Of a stretch of 64,000 bases of DNA, positions 52,501 to 64,000 are shown piece by piece. The first letter of the stretch is position 1. Each line of letters starts with the position of its first letter. The notes below the pieces were generated by a model that was not told the origin of the DNA, searched no databases, and saw nothing but the letters and a program-made list of their open reading frames with translations. The stretch comes from Lichenostomus cassidix. Its lineage: Eukaryota; Chordata; Aves; Passeriformes; Meliphagidae. The position numbers and the translations under genes were made by a program. The stretch spans positions 29,764,566-29,828,565 of the forward strand of contig CM039182.1 in assembly GCA_008360975.2 (NCBI GenBank), given 5' to 3'.

Positions 52501-55500
52501 CATCAGAGTTATCAAGAGGTAGGATATGATACTGTTCCTGTCAGAAGGACTTCTACCAGAGGGGAAGTGTGCAAGAGCTCATATTATTTTCCTCCCCTCC
52601 GTCCCCAGTCAACTGAGGACTGATAAAAATTGGTTTAATTGCCCTCACCCAAAGCAATCCCAAATTCAGTGGAGGGGGTACAGGGTCATGCTTCATTAGG
52701 CAGTCTTTTTTTCTGTCATTAAAGTAACATGGAAACTAGCCAAAAAGGCACTAAGTTTATCTGAAGTAACACTTGCAGCTTTGTGGAAGTATGTGGCTGA
52801 GTAATAGTACAAAAATAGCAAGTTATTTTGAGGAAGAGCATATGTTCTGTAACAATGAGAAATTGGTATACAGATAAAAGAAATTATGTATCTAAATATA
52901 AATTTCAGATGAGAAAGATCTGTGGCTTAGTGCCGTGAAGTTTTCTGTAGATGCAGCCATTAAAAGTTGTTTAATGCTCATTTTTCTAACATAGTTATTT
53001 AAAGACATGCCATCATTGGTAAATTGCTGTACTGCCTTAAGGGTGCATATTTTGTAGTCTGTAACAGAACAGATAATAGGCACTTTTTGTATTTCTGTGC
53101 ACACTGATATACAGGATACCTCACAGTCATAATTGCAGGCTTTTTTTTTTTCTTACAAGAGAGGTACATTGCAGAGCCATAGTGTTTGCTTACTATTTAA
53201 AGACTCTGACAGCCAAATGCAGCTATCTCCTGTTAGAATTGAAAATTAAAACAACACTGTAAGAGATTTTCAGGTTACTTGAGGAAGCAGTTAGGTGTAT
53301 GTGCTTAGATACTGGAAAACAATTCTAGTACAATCACTTGTGCAGTATCATTCAACATTTTTTCACGGTTCATCAAATAATAGCAAAGTTTGTTTAAAAG
53401 ACAGAAAGTATTACTTTGAGGATTAAAACTTTCCTTCATATAAGTTGCTCTATTTCATGGAAGACATTACCTTCTCTATAAAGATGTGAAGTGTGCACCA
53501 GGTCCCTCAAAGTCTTTAAATGCTTCTCCATCTGCTTTTTTTGTTTAAGCTTCCCCTTAAACAATTAGAGATTGGCATATGTAAAAGTCATACTGATGAG
53601 CAGAACAAGAGATTAGAAGATTAAACTGCAGTTAGATGTTGAATAACTGGAACCTAAGGCATTACCAAATAAAATCCACGTCAAGTTCTGCATAGTGTAA
53701 AGCTGACTGAATAGACTGAGCTGACTGAGCTTTGAAAGCCTCAGAAGTAATTATGTAAAATAAAATCTTCATTGTTAAAATTCTACTTTTCAGGAGGTGC
53801 CAGTCTGAAAATATTAGACCTTAGGACAGTCTTGGCAAAACAAAAATCAATTCTAATTGGGTTTTGGGTAAATATTTTTTTCTTTTCTGAGCCATTTGCA
53901 CTTCAAAAATCTCCATGCTACTTGCTGTCATTTGCTGTCTTTAAGAAAGATGTGATCATGCAGAACTTCTGTTTTAGAAGAGGAAATATGTTGGCAAAGG
54001 AGGGACATACAGAATTTAGGAGGCATATAATCGCTCGATATATATTACTTTAAACCTGTTTGTCTTCCTCTCTCTGTCTCCTAATCATTGAATAAGCAGC
54101 CTTGTCTCATTAGTGTCTGTATTACAAAGTTCCTGTGTGGCTACTGCTGGGAAGAAATGAGGAGAAAAGGCCCCAAAAGGAGAAGGTTCCAAAATTGAGA
54201 TAGAAAATTATTGACCAATTAGGAAAAAAGGTGAAGAAAAGAACCTTTATGAGGGTTCTTTTTCTCCTCTGCATTTTTTTCCTGTATATTTTGTCTGCAA
54301 TGCTTAAAGTATTGAGACAAAGTAAATACAGAAGCTTTAGCTCTTGCATTTACAATTCTCTGAAAAAGGGAGGTCACTTTTGTCTGAGCCAGCAGGCACC
54401 ACTGCATTTAAAATAGTGTCAAAAAAGGGAAGTATAAGAGGTAAGATAATATTTCTGCTGTTAAAATTTTAATGCTCAAGTTTGTATTTGGTGTTTGGAG
54501 TTGCCTTCTAGAAATAAAAGATAAAGTAAAAAAAAAAAAATCCCAGTCATTTTAATGATCTTTCTGTAGGTCTGGGATCTGTTTCATGGGTGCTTACTGG
54601 TATATGCTGCAGTTCCTCGCTGGGCTACATACCCAGCTTTATTTTCTGTGGAACTAAGTATGCAGAGGAATAGCTCATCCATGTCCAGATCTCATCCTAA
54701 TACTCACTTCAGATGGAGCCTGAAAACTTAAATGGTAGGTAAATTATAGATAAGAAGGCAGGAGAATACAAAAATATCACCAGCCACTATAACTGGGAAA
54801 TCTGGCCATTTAGGGAGTAGTTCTGTTGAGGCCTTCTGGCCAAAATCAAGTTGGAATATTGCGTTTGGAGAGAAATTGGAAGATACCAATGAAGGGGAAC
54901 AAAGTGTTTTATATGGTGCTCCCTTTGTAAAGATGTTCCAAGTACTCTATTTTACTTGTTTATTCTTATGATTTAAAAAAAAAGCTCCACACAAAATGCC
55001 CCTTGTTTGGAGCTTTGCGCATCCATGTCATATGTTAAAAACATGATAAAGAGTAGTTGTAGAATCAATGCAGTGACACTTGTCCTTTATCTTTATCTGC
55101 ACCCACACTGAAATAACATACTTATCATGGTTATTTTCTGCACCTTTTTTTCCTCCTGCAGATGTAAACTTTCTGGCTATACCAGGTCAATGCTTTTAAA
55201 ACTGATCACGGAATTATATTTCTTTTTTTTTCTGACTCACGGTTTGAGAATCCAGTTTTAGGTTCTTTAAAACACTGGACTGGTGTATCTGGAGTACATA
55301 AACTAGGAATTAAAGCCTTAATAGTGACTAAAAGTGAATGCAAAAAAATCACAATGATTTTTTTTGAAGCACTGTCACAAGCACTAGTTCTGTAACACAT
55401 TTTATACCATTTTTCATATTTGCAGTGTGTCATCTAGAAGTTAAAGGAAATTTTAAGAGGATTTTGGGAGCCAACTTTAGTACTTTTGAACTTGTTTGAA

Positions 55501-57770
55501 AAGTGTCTTCAAGGGGAAATAATAACAAATTTTACTTAGACGTGCTAATTTCTTGGCTTATTTCCATAGCTGCCACAGAGTCCAAAATGTTAAAGAGGGT
55601 AAAGGTTCTCATCTTGTCTGATCTAATTTGGATCACTTTGAGCATCCTGTGACAGTCATTTTTAGCAATGGAATCATAAATGGGCTTTATTGCTTGATTT
55701 GTTTTCTTTCATACTGACAGTAAAGGAAGTGTCTAGATTGTGTCATGAAGTACAATGCATCTTTAGGCATGGAGAACCCAGAACTGTTACAAGAAATGTC
55801 ACAAAAGGTGGTATAATTTCACATTCAAATGCCTGTGGGCAAATATGAAACTATAATTGCAAACAAAGTATCACAGCATGTTAGATAGAACATGTCATCA
55901 GTGGATTGTTCTTGTGTGCAAGGTGCTGATCTCTCTGTGTTTTGAAAGATGTGCGAGAGAAAGTTTCCCCAAAAAACATGTTTTATAAATTAGTAGTATG
56001 GTCATCTCTTCCTTTAAGTCAAACTGTGAGCAATGGCCCAGATCACAAAATCAAAGGTAGTGGAATATTGGATTGTAACAGAAAACATTATCTAGGAAAG
56101 ACCTAAAATAACTTTGAAAGCTCCAGCATGCTCAGAGTCTTTTCACAGAGCAAGGATCCATGAGGTAAGAACACATATGTACAAAATGAATTTCTTTTCT
56201 GGCTGTGGAACATGAGTAACATAAGACCATGGAGAGATGCTGCTTTGTGACTATCACTCATGGAGGAGGCAGTGCTGAACCTTCTTGGAGTGACTCCATC
56301 CAGGAACAGCTTGAGGGGCCTGTACCAACAGTGATCCAGACATAAGTTACATTTGTCTCCCAGACTCTGAAAATAAGCTATCTTTGTGAAGGAAATTTGC
56401 TCCTTGTGTAACCCTACACAGGATGAAGAGCATTCTTGTTTAATTTAGTGCTTGTTTAGTCTCAGAGTCTTTGTGTGTTGAAGAAGACTAAAGGTGTTCC
56501 CACAAAGGAAAGCTGGGGTTGATTCTCTTGTGATTCTCAAGCTCTCCTCTGATGGAGCTCTCAGCCTCAGGAAGGGTTGCCTGGACTCTGGAAACAGGCA
56601 GATTGGAAGAGTTTTTCTATTAAAAAAACCCCAAAAAACTTTGAGAAAACGGAAGTCCTCTGGGTGGCTGAGGGCTACACTGTAGCATGTGCTATACACA
56701 TTGGGATGTACAGTGCTGGCATTGTAAAATTAATTAGGAGTGTTTTCAGTCAATGGAATAGACTGAAATGCTTAATAACACCAGGTCAGTTTTTAAAAGA
56801 TGCCATTTCTGTTTTGTCGGTATGAACACCTTTTTTTAAATTCTGCTCTTTGTGTTTTGCCCCACCCTTTAGGCAAAGAGATTGTAAAAAAAACAGCTTA
56901 GGGAAATGAAACAAGCTGTCCATATTTGTAAAAGTTACACTTCCTCATGGAATTTCAGCAATGTATAACAATGGCTCTAAATGGGGATTATAACAGTTTA
57001 GATTTTTTTATTGTTATTATTTTAAATAAGAAGGAGAACTGTAATGATTTCCCAACAGAGCAAGGATGACATAATTAAGAGTTATGCTGGAAGAAAAATA
57101 GATAGCTAATGTATAAAAAATGTCCTAGTTCATAATGTTTTCTCTTTTAAAACAGCTATTTGTAGCTATTTTTTCTGTGGTGGTGGTGTTAACCTTGTAG
57201 AAACATCTGACCAAACACAGCAACATTTGAACTCTGTAGAAGTAGATTGAGTAGTAGACACTGTAGTTGGCTGTTCAAAAATGTGTGAGTTACCTGGATG
57301 TCTGGTGTGTTTTTCATGTGGGATATATATTAGTTATCTATATTGTGACCAATGAAGACAGCTTTATGCACTACTTCTAGTACAGTAATTTTTATTTGCT
57401 ATCAATATTTAAAGTTTACTATTTCTTGATAAGCCACTGTACAAATCACTGCTGAGATTTCAGCAGATAAAAGGATTTTTTAATTAATTCTTCTAGAGCA
57501 GAAGATAGTATTTTCTTTATGTGATGCAATCTGGCAATTTATCTCTGTTCTGTTACTTATATTGGTCTATCTCATGCTGCCCTATAAACTGCAGAAAGGC
57601 ACAAGCAGATTGAGGGGATACTCAATGTCAGTGTGTGCTAATAGAATCTCCAACAGGGTTTCTCTGATGCATTCCAAAGACCCTGTCTTTGTGGACTTCC
57701 ATGAAAAATATTGAATGCTTTTCATGGAAGTTTGAATAATAGGTTGTTTATTTAGTACCTAAAGATAGTT
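49573..57770. other. Unique noncoding stretch, no gene seen
   Basis: About 8 kb without recognised transposons or genes. It has an A13 run at 54528-54540 and a 13-bp-stem hairpin at 57695-57731. Open frames are at most 93 codons and lack recognisable domains. Confidence 0.6.
57695..57731. repeat. Hairpin with perfect 13-bp stem
   Basis: ACTTCCATGAAAA (57695-57707) and its exact complement TTTTCATGGAAGT (57719-57731) enclose an 11-base loop. The stem is much shorter than that of a microRNA precursor. It lies about 40 bases before the plus-strand CR1 fragment. Confidence 0.9.
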
Positions 57771-58090
57771 ACAGGCTGAGAGAGCTGGGGCTGTTCAGCC
57801 TGGTGAAGAGAAGGCTCCAGGGAGACCTTAGAGCAGCTTTGCAGTTCTTAAAAAAGGCTTACAAAGAGGCTGGAGAGGGATTTTTACAAGAGCGTATGGT
57901 GATAGGACAGAGCGGAATGCATGTGAGCTGGAGGGTAGCTTTAGATCAGGTAATAGGAAAAAATTCTTTACTGTGAGGGTGGTGAGGCACTGGAACAGGT
58001 TGCCCAGAGAAGTTATGGACGCCCCATCCCTGGAAGTGTTCGAGGTGAGGTTGAATAAAGCTCTGAGCAACCTGATCAAGTGAAAGGTTA
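57771..58090 (+). mobile_element. CR1 LINE, plus-strand fragment
   Basis: The only sizeable CR1 in forward orientation. It starts at ACAGGCTGAGAGAGCTGGGG (RELGLFS part), runs through GAGGCACTGGAACAGGTTGC (about 57983-58002, the RHWNRLP-coding part) and ends at about GAGCAACCTGATCAAGTG (about 58064-58081). The last part of the 3' UTR and the terminal repeat are missing, so both ends are truncated. The plus-strand frame can be followed for roughly 60 codons before stops and shifts. The 126-codon minus-strand frame at 57828-58208 is its antisense shadow. Confidence 0.92.
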
Positions 58091-61000
58091 AAAACACACC
58101 CACCTGTCCAACCCCAATTTCCCTGAATATGTGCAGGGAAAACTCTCCAAGCTGCTCCAAAGCCCGAGATTTCTTTGCACCAGTGCAGTCATTGCAAGAG
58201 AGGCACATGATTCCACAGAGTCTGTTTGGCAGCTAAATGTTGTAGAAGTTAATAATACTGTTGTGAAGTCTTTTGCACTGTCCAGCTACAGCAAGTGGGG
58301 CTTGGCAATATCCATCTGAATTCCAAGTTACTGGGGAGACACAAGAAGAATGCTCTTAGAATTGACCTGCTGTGGAAGAGGATGGCAATGTGTAACTTCT
58401 CCATTGTGTTAGATGGGCAATCTCTATAGATGGAAGAAAGAAATGTGAGAGAAAGTGAAGTATGGCTTGTCCCTGCTGCCATGTAGCCAGGTCATCCTTT
58501 GGCGAGAGCAGGAGAGCTTCTGTAGCCTCCTGACTGGGCAGGGTATGTGGATGGTGGAGAGGGACACAGAGAGTGCAGTTCCTTCTGGCCTCAGTCACGT
58601 GTTGGCTTTTGGGTGTGAGTGGATTTTTTTGTAGGGAGAGAAATTGAACTTTGATCTAGTTTATGATTTATCTCAAGTACCCAAAACACCCAAACCTCTG
58701 GATGTAGGCACTGAATGTTTGATGTACTTTACAAATGCCCATGGAAAACATTGAGTAAATCAAGACTAGAAGTGTAAAGATAAACTTGGGCTATTTCTGT
58801 GGCTTAGTTTTAACCAACTTACCTTAATCTATTTGATATTATTTTATTGTACAATAAAGAGAAATAAAGAGAGATACCATGGTTTTTTGTTGTTGTTGTT
58901 GTTGGGCATTTTTGGTTTTTTTTTTTCAAATAATGTTGCTGAAATTGGAAATTCTTTGTGTTTAAATGAGCTTACTAAATGAGGACACTGGGACTGTGTT
59001 AATTTTTTCAGAGTTCCTCTAATGTGTGGTGTTAAACATTGTGTATTAGAAAGAGTCATGGCTCAGCAGTGAAATTGATATTTGAAGTAAGTTCCACATT
59101 GTTACTTGAATTGAAGAAGCATACAGCTCATGTAAGAAAATATGTTAACAGATATGGCTTTAAGGCAAAAATGAATCACATTATTAAAAACAAATTATGT
59201 AATTTCTAGTTATTTTCTGTCTCTTGTTACCCTTGATCACTTGAAGTGACTATAAAATACTGAATTCTTGTTAGATGGCAGCCCCTATTCGTGTACAGAT
59301 GCATAAATACTTGAATAAACTCCCCGTCCATTGACTCAAAATCTGCTTGACTGGAGCTGTTACATAACTTGACAAATGATATATACAGGTGATTTATTCT
59401 TCCATCCACACTAACACCAAATGCAGAATTTTATTATCTTTAGTCAAAGCAGGAAACCTAACTACTGTTAGGTAGATTTTTCACTCTCTTTGATTGTAAA
59501 AAAAACAAATTCCCTCCAAGTAAACAGAGATTACTACTGCTTGGATGCTGTATCTAATATTTATTACAAATATAGGTATTGAACATCTGGTTTGAAACAC
59601 CAATGATCCTGCAAATGTGGTGTCACATTTCTTTAAAAGAAAATAAACAAAAATAAGAAGTGAGACAGTAAGCTGAATTATGACCCCACAGAGTTAGGTA
59701 CTGCTGTGAGAAGTGGGAGGGAATTACAGAACCAGCTAGTTGAGTAACCACTTCCCTTCATTGTGTCTTTTAATATCAGAACAGCCTTGCTAGATTTCCA
59801 AACCACTATAAGTTACATCAGTGAGACCATGTACACCCTAACTGGTAAGTTCCTTTCATTTTAGATCTTAATTGAACGTTGAATTGGAAGTGATCCTCAG
59901 TGGTACAAAATTGAATAAGATGTATTGCTTTGTGTTATTATATCATTATCATTAAAAAAAGTGATCTTCTGTGTTTTTAATCGTAAATAAATCTGGACAC
60001 ACACCTGCCTTAGCAACAAACTTCATGTAGAGTCAGAAGGTTATATTCACCTGACAAATTACCAGCTAATTACCAAATAATAATAGTTGTAAAAATAAAG
60101 CAAGTTTGTAAGGTTTAAAAAATGGTTTGATCAATGTTTTTTGAATGAGTTGAAAAATGAACTTCCATTTCTCTCACAAGAACTGTATCTTATGCTGTGC
60201 TGTCCTTCACAAGCTGAAGGCATTTATGTTGGTTGCTATTACTGCTTGATGGTTGGAAGATTTGTCTTTGATGGTTTCTGTTGCAGGTCCTGGTAGTAAT
60301 AATTATTAGTTTCAAGTCCTAAATAATAGGCTAAGTGAACAAGCAAATACTTTTTAGTACAGTTTCACTTTTAAATGCACTAAATAACCTGAAGTGAGGA
60401 GATCTTACAGTGGAGACTTAGAGTTAAGGCTAAAATAAGCTGGGTTTATGATTGCTGGGCTCAAAAAACTGCCAGTCATCCATGAAGTGTGTATTAAGTT
60501 CAAGCCTGGTGTCTTGGCAGCAGTACAGTGGAAGGTTCTAACCTGTATTTACTGGTCTGAATGGGAATAAGATTGGATTCTTAGTATGCAGCCAAAAGTT
60601 GTAATAGGGATTTTACTTGTTACAGCTATTTCTTTTTGCCTTGCTGATCATGTGTCTGCTGTGGCTAAATATACCCCAAGACCAGGGAAGGGCACATTGA
60701 TTCAGAATCTGTTTTATCACAGGCATTTAGTGGCATGAGCTAACTTCTGTTGTCAGTATATTTTTTTTACTTTATGGTTTTACTGGAAATGTATTAGGAG
60801 GTGTTTAATGATAATTTTCCTGCCAACAGAAGTGCAATACCCAAACCCAAACAAGCAAGTAAAAAACCCCCCAGTAATGAGTGTTTTTCCTAGGGAAAGC
60901 ATCGTTAAAAAGTTGTCAATATATTTTGGGTTCTTAATTAATGCATTTTATTTTGTTGCAAGCTGTCTATCCACATTAGCACTCTATAGCTTCTACAGCA

Positions 61001-64000
61001 TGTATTTACAAAGTGGCTGCTATGTATCCTTTTCATATTTGTATTTATACTTTTGAAACATGAAAACCTTAGGCCAAATGATTGAGGAGCTTCATGAGGT
61101 TGACAAAAAATTAGGACTTGAATTTATTATAGTTTTATTTATTACCTCTCACTAAAAAACAGAACAAGTAATTCCATTTGAATCTCACACAAGAAAACAT
61201 GGTGGACTGTGGATCATTCAGCTGGGAGTGACCTTGTGCCTGCCAGCCACTTGTGCTCTAAGATGTGGGTGTGCTGTGATGAAAAGGCTTCCACATAACT
61301 TACCCTTAATGCTGATGCCTTTTAACAGCCATCAAAGAATAACTCTTTTTCTTTTTACAGAACTTACTGGATGTTAAGTCTAACAGTAGTGACTAAGTTA
61401 GTATTAATAGCTGCAGGAAGTGTTGCTTTTTGAGGCCATCCACATCCCTCATCTGAGCAACATGGGCCTAATTAGCAAGTAATTTTTTTTTACTAAGAAC
61501 AAATAACAAATGACAAAATAAGCTTGTTTTGCAGATATCTGAACTCTTAATATTGCCCTCTGCTTCTTTATACCAAATTTTGTTATTATTGTTTCTCTTT
61601 TGCCTGGTTCTCCAGCTACAGGAGACCCCTTTGGAATTTTTCTAATTTTTTCCTCTTTCAAGTCAGTGACAAATTTCACCCCCTTTTTCAGGCTTCACTG
61701 CATTGCAGTGCCTGCTGCTGGATCCTCAGCAAATTTGCACAGTTCTTAAAAATCTCGGTGGACCTGTGACAAGGTACATTTTACTGAGGGATTTGGTCAA
61801 TGCTACTTTCATTTCCAACTAAACTGGAATCCTGCAAATATGTGATCATCCCAGCTTTTGTTAAAGCAAACAAGACCATCAGATAAAACCAGCCTTATCC
61901 TTTCCCTGCTCCACCTGCACCCCTGAGCAGCACAACTGCAGCAGCCTGGTCTCAGAGACGGCCGGGAGGAGCTCCTGGGTGTTCTCGCTGATGTCTAGCA
62001 AAGGCAGCTCCACAGTGGGAGCACTACTTACATTCTCTTTCCTCTCCCAGCTGCCATTTTTTGGGAACCTAATATGTTTCACACCCTGTCAGACCTGGCA
62101 GAAATCACTCCATGAATTCAGAAGTTATTGTGATGAGAGCCTAACGGATAAGTTTCATTTCCTTAGGAAACCAGGCTAAAAATATCTTTTCAGCTCTTCT
62201 GTGTGCAGAGGAAAATTTTTTAGATGTTACTAACAAGTATGTTGCAAAATGGGAGGCAAAAAGTGATTAAAAAATTACATTTTAGCCAATCAGTGTGAGG
62301 AATCTGTTGTTGAATTTTTAAGGTTGTCAATTTTTCTCCTCTTCTCTCTAGCACTAAAACATGCTTAGTGCTATTCCTGAGGCCATCTATTTTTGTTCTT
62401 AGAAGTAGCCATCATGTAATTATATGTGTTACCAGAGCCTAACCTCAGGGATCCTAATTCTGTCTATTGTTTCAAATCAATGTTCTCAATCCAGTATTTA
62501 ATCTCAAAGCAGTTGTTCTTTTATCCATTTCAAAATCTGTGGTGTTAAGTTATAACAAGTGTAGACTTGTTGTTCATAGTATTATCTGTTCAACTGACTA
62601 CCACTGAAACGAATGAACTTTAATTGATCCTGAATATTGGGGGAGAGGAATCCTTTCAAGTCAAGGAACCTCTTTTTTTCAGATCTGTTTCCAAGTAAAG
62701 CTTGCTCTTAGACAGTTTTCCTCCTCTAGTTCAAGTTTTTTCTCTTCCAGTTAGTTGTAAGTGAAAGGGTGTGCCAGCAAATGTAAAATAATTCCACAGT
62801 AACTTTTCCTGTGTCATTTCTGTGCTATGTGGTGTTAATGTTATGGAAAAGGTTGCTGCACACCCCCCACCCCTTCCCAGATACATTTTCCCAGTTAAAA
62901 CAGTACTGTTTCTGTATCTACAACATACGCAAAATGAATAATGTTACAAAAAGGCAGGTCAGGCTTTAAAATCAAACTTCTGACTAGCAAATATGTAGTG
63001 CTCAATGTACAGCTACATTTTCAGCTATATTAAATGTAGTGCAAGTCACCATACTGTGTATAACCGCTGCTCTGAGTGGGAGGGTATGCTGGATATTTTA
63101 AATAATGTTTTTAAAATCTGATCTCATAATGCTTCTATAGGAAGAAGGAGGTCAGGAGGAGGAATGGTTGAGGGAGTCTTTGGTATTGCACTATCTATGT
63201 AGCTGTTTCTGGAGGCATGTGGAAGAAATGAAGCTGTCTCAGGTTTCACAGTTTATAGGAGAAGATACTTAGCAGCTCCATTGGAATGTCTCCATGGCAG
63301 TTGCACATTCCTTCGTTTCATGTGTCTGTAATCTCCCTCCCCATCATAGGTACATGCAAGGTCCAGCCTGTGTTTGTCATCTTCTGTGGTTATGGTGGAG
63401 AGCAAATGACACGTGGGCAATGATTAGAATTTTATATCATTTCCATGATGCATTCCCACTGTCGGCGTCTAAGTGCTTATAGGAAATGAAACTGCAGTTG
63501 AGTTTAGAGGAATGGTGGGGTTTGATGTTTCCCAGCACTTTTTTTTAATCCAAAAGAATGATTATGGTCATGAAGACTGAATTAGTCAGATTTGAAGGGC
63601 TTGTAGTTTATAGGAAGTAGTATCATTTTATAGCTTCTCTGAACCTTCTAAGTTGACTCCTCTATATCTCAGATAATGGCGGCATCGCTCTGGCAGTGTA
63701 AGTTTCAAGACTTAATGGAGAATTTTGAATAATGCAATTCACTCCATGTATGATTAATTTTTTGGATCTAATTTTCTATCCAGTGTTGGTGGAAGATTAA
63801 ATGGAGCAGAATTAATTTGAATAGTATACAGGAATTCTGTAGGAACAGAGCTAAAATTGTAAAGTAACAACTTGAGAATATTTTAATAGAGGTTGAAAAC
63901 ATTTGCACTATTTGAGTTTCTATTTAAAGTAGCACCTGTTGTGTCATAAATATTGGTAAGTAATTTTATTTTTAATCTTATTTTTTAATCAAATATTCCT
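58091..64000. other. Unique noncoding stretch, no gene seen
   Basis: No recognised transposon or gene. It has a (TTG)n microsatellite at 58883-58905, followed by a T run. A GC-richer patch at 61880-62090 carries a 67-codon minus-strand open frame with a GTAAGT splice-donor-like site inside it. A 15-bp palindrome lies at 61696-61710. None of these amounts to a supported gene. Confidence 0.55.
58883..58926 (+). repeat. (TTG)n microsatellite and T run
   Basis: About six TTG units (58887-58905), then GGCATTTTTGG and a T run to about 58926. Confidence 0.9.

Noticed and set aside
53780..53800. Acceptor-like TTCTACTTTTCAG|GAGG
   Set aside because: The following frame opens for about 80 codons but has no recognisable content and no convincing donor; weaker than the 28668 candidate.
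56775..56790. Donor-like ACACCAG|GTCAGT, the same nine bases as at the 28778 candidate
   Set aside because: No matching acceptor and reasonable exon upstream; it shows that such donor strings recur by chance.
57828..58208. 126-codon minus-strand open frame
   Set aside because: It is the antisense of the plus-strand CR1 fragment and runs past its end into unrelated DNA.
1..64000. CRISPR arrays, bacterial operons, tRNA or rRNA genes
   Set aside because: No regularly spaced repeats, no adjacent gene-length frames, and no cloverleaf or ribosomal core sequences were seen; the sequence is vertebrate.

Overview
The window is AT-rich vertebrate nuclear DNA, most probably from a bird. There is no prokaryotic gene organisation: no adjacent open frames, no ribosome-binding-site pattern, and no frame longer than 142 codons. 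The bird call rests on about ten copies or fragments of the CR1 LINE family, whose conserved 3' ends are recognisable on either strand, and on two LTR insertions. One LTR fragment closely resembles an LTR I recall as dispersed in bird genomes. I could not run an alignment, so species and chromosome are left open.

Layout. 1-9.96 kb is unique AT-rich sequence with two palindromic TA microsatellites and a short direct repeat. 9.96-17.0 kb holds three minus-strand CR1 copies: a fairly young one with a 142-codon ORF2 remnant, a short degraded one, and an old long one. 17-25.2 kb is mostly unique, with one small CR1 remnant near 21.7 kb. 25.2-27.0 kb is the densest repeat cluster: a CR1 3' end, a separate decayed CR1 reverse-transcriptase segment, and a complete 259-bp solo LTR flanked by a perfect 7-bp direct repeat. 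27-32 kb is unique apart from a tiny plus-strand CR1 tail; it contains the only segment that looks like an exon (28668-28778, weak). A 690-bp CR1 lies at 32.2-32.9 kb. 33-45.3 kb is unique with simple repeats and small hairpins. 45.3-49.6 kb has a short CR1, a potential G-quadruplex tract, a T/G-rich low-complexity tract and the LTR fragment. 49.6-64 kb is unique except for the one sizeable plus-strand CR1 at 57.8-58.1 kb and a GC-richer patch near 61.9-62.1 kb.

No protein-coding gene, tRNA, rRNA, CRISPR array or operon can be supported. The window fits best as intergenic DNA or the inside of a long intron. Nearly all short open frames are chance frames or frames inside repeats. I found no convincing undescribed system; the best items to follow up are the intact solo LTR, the possible small exon, the hairpins and the G-rich tract.
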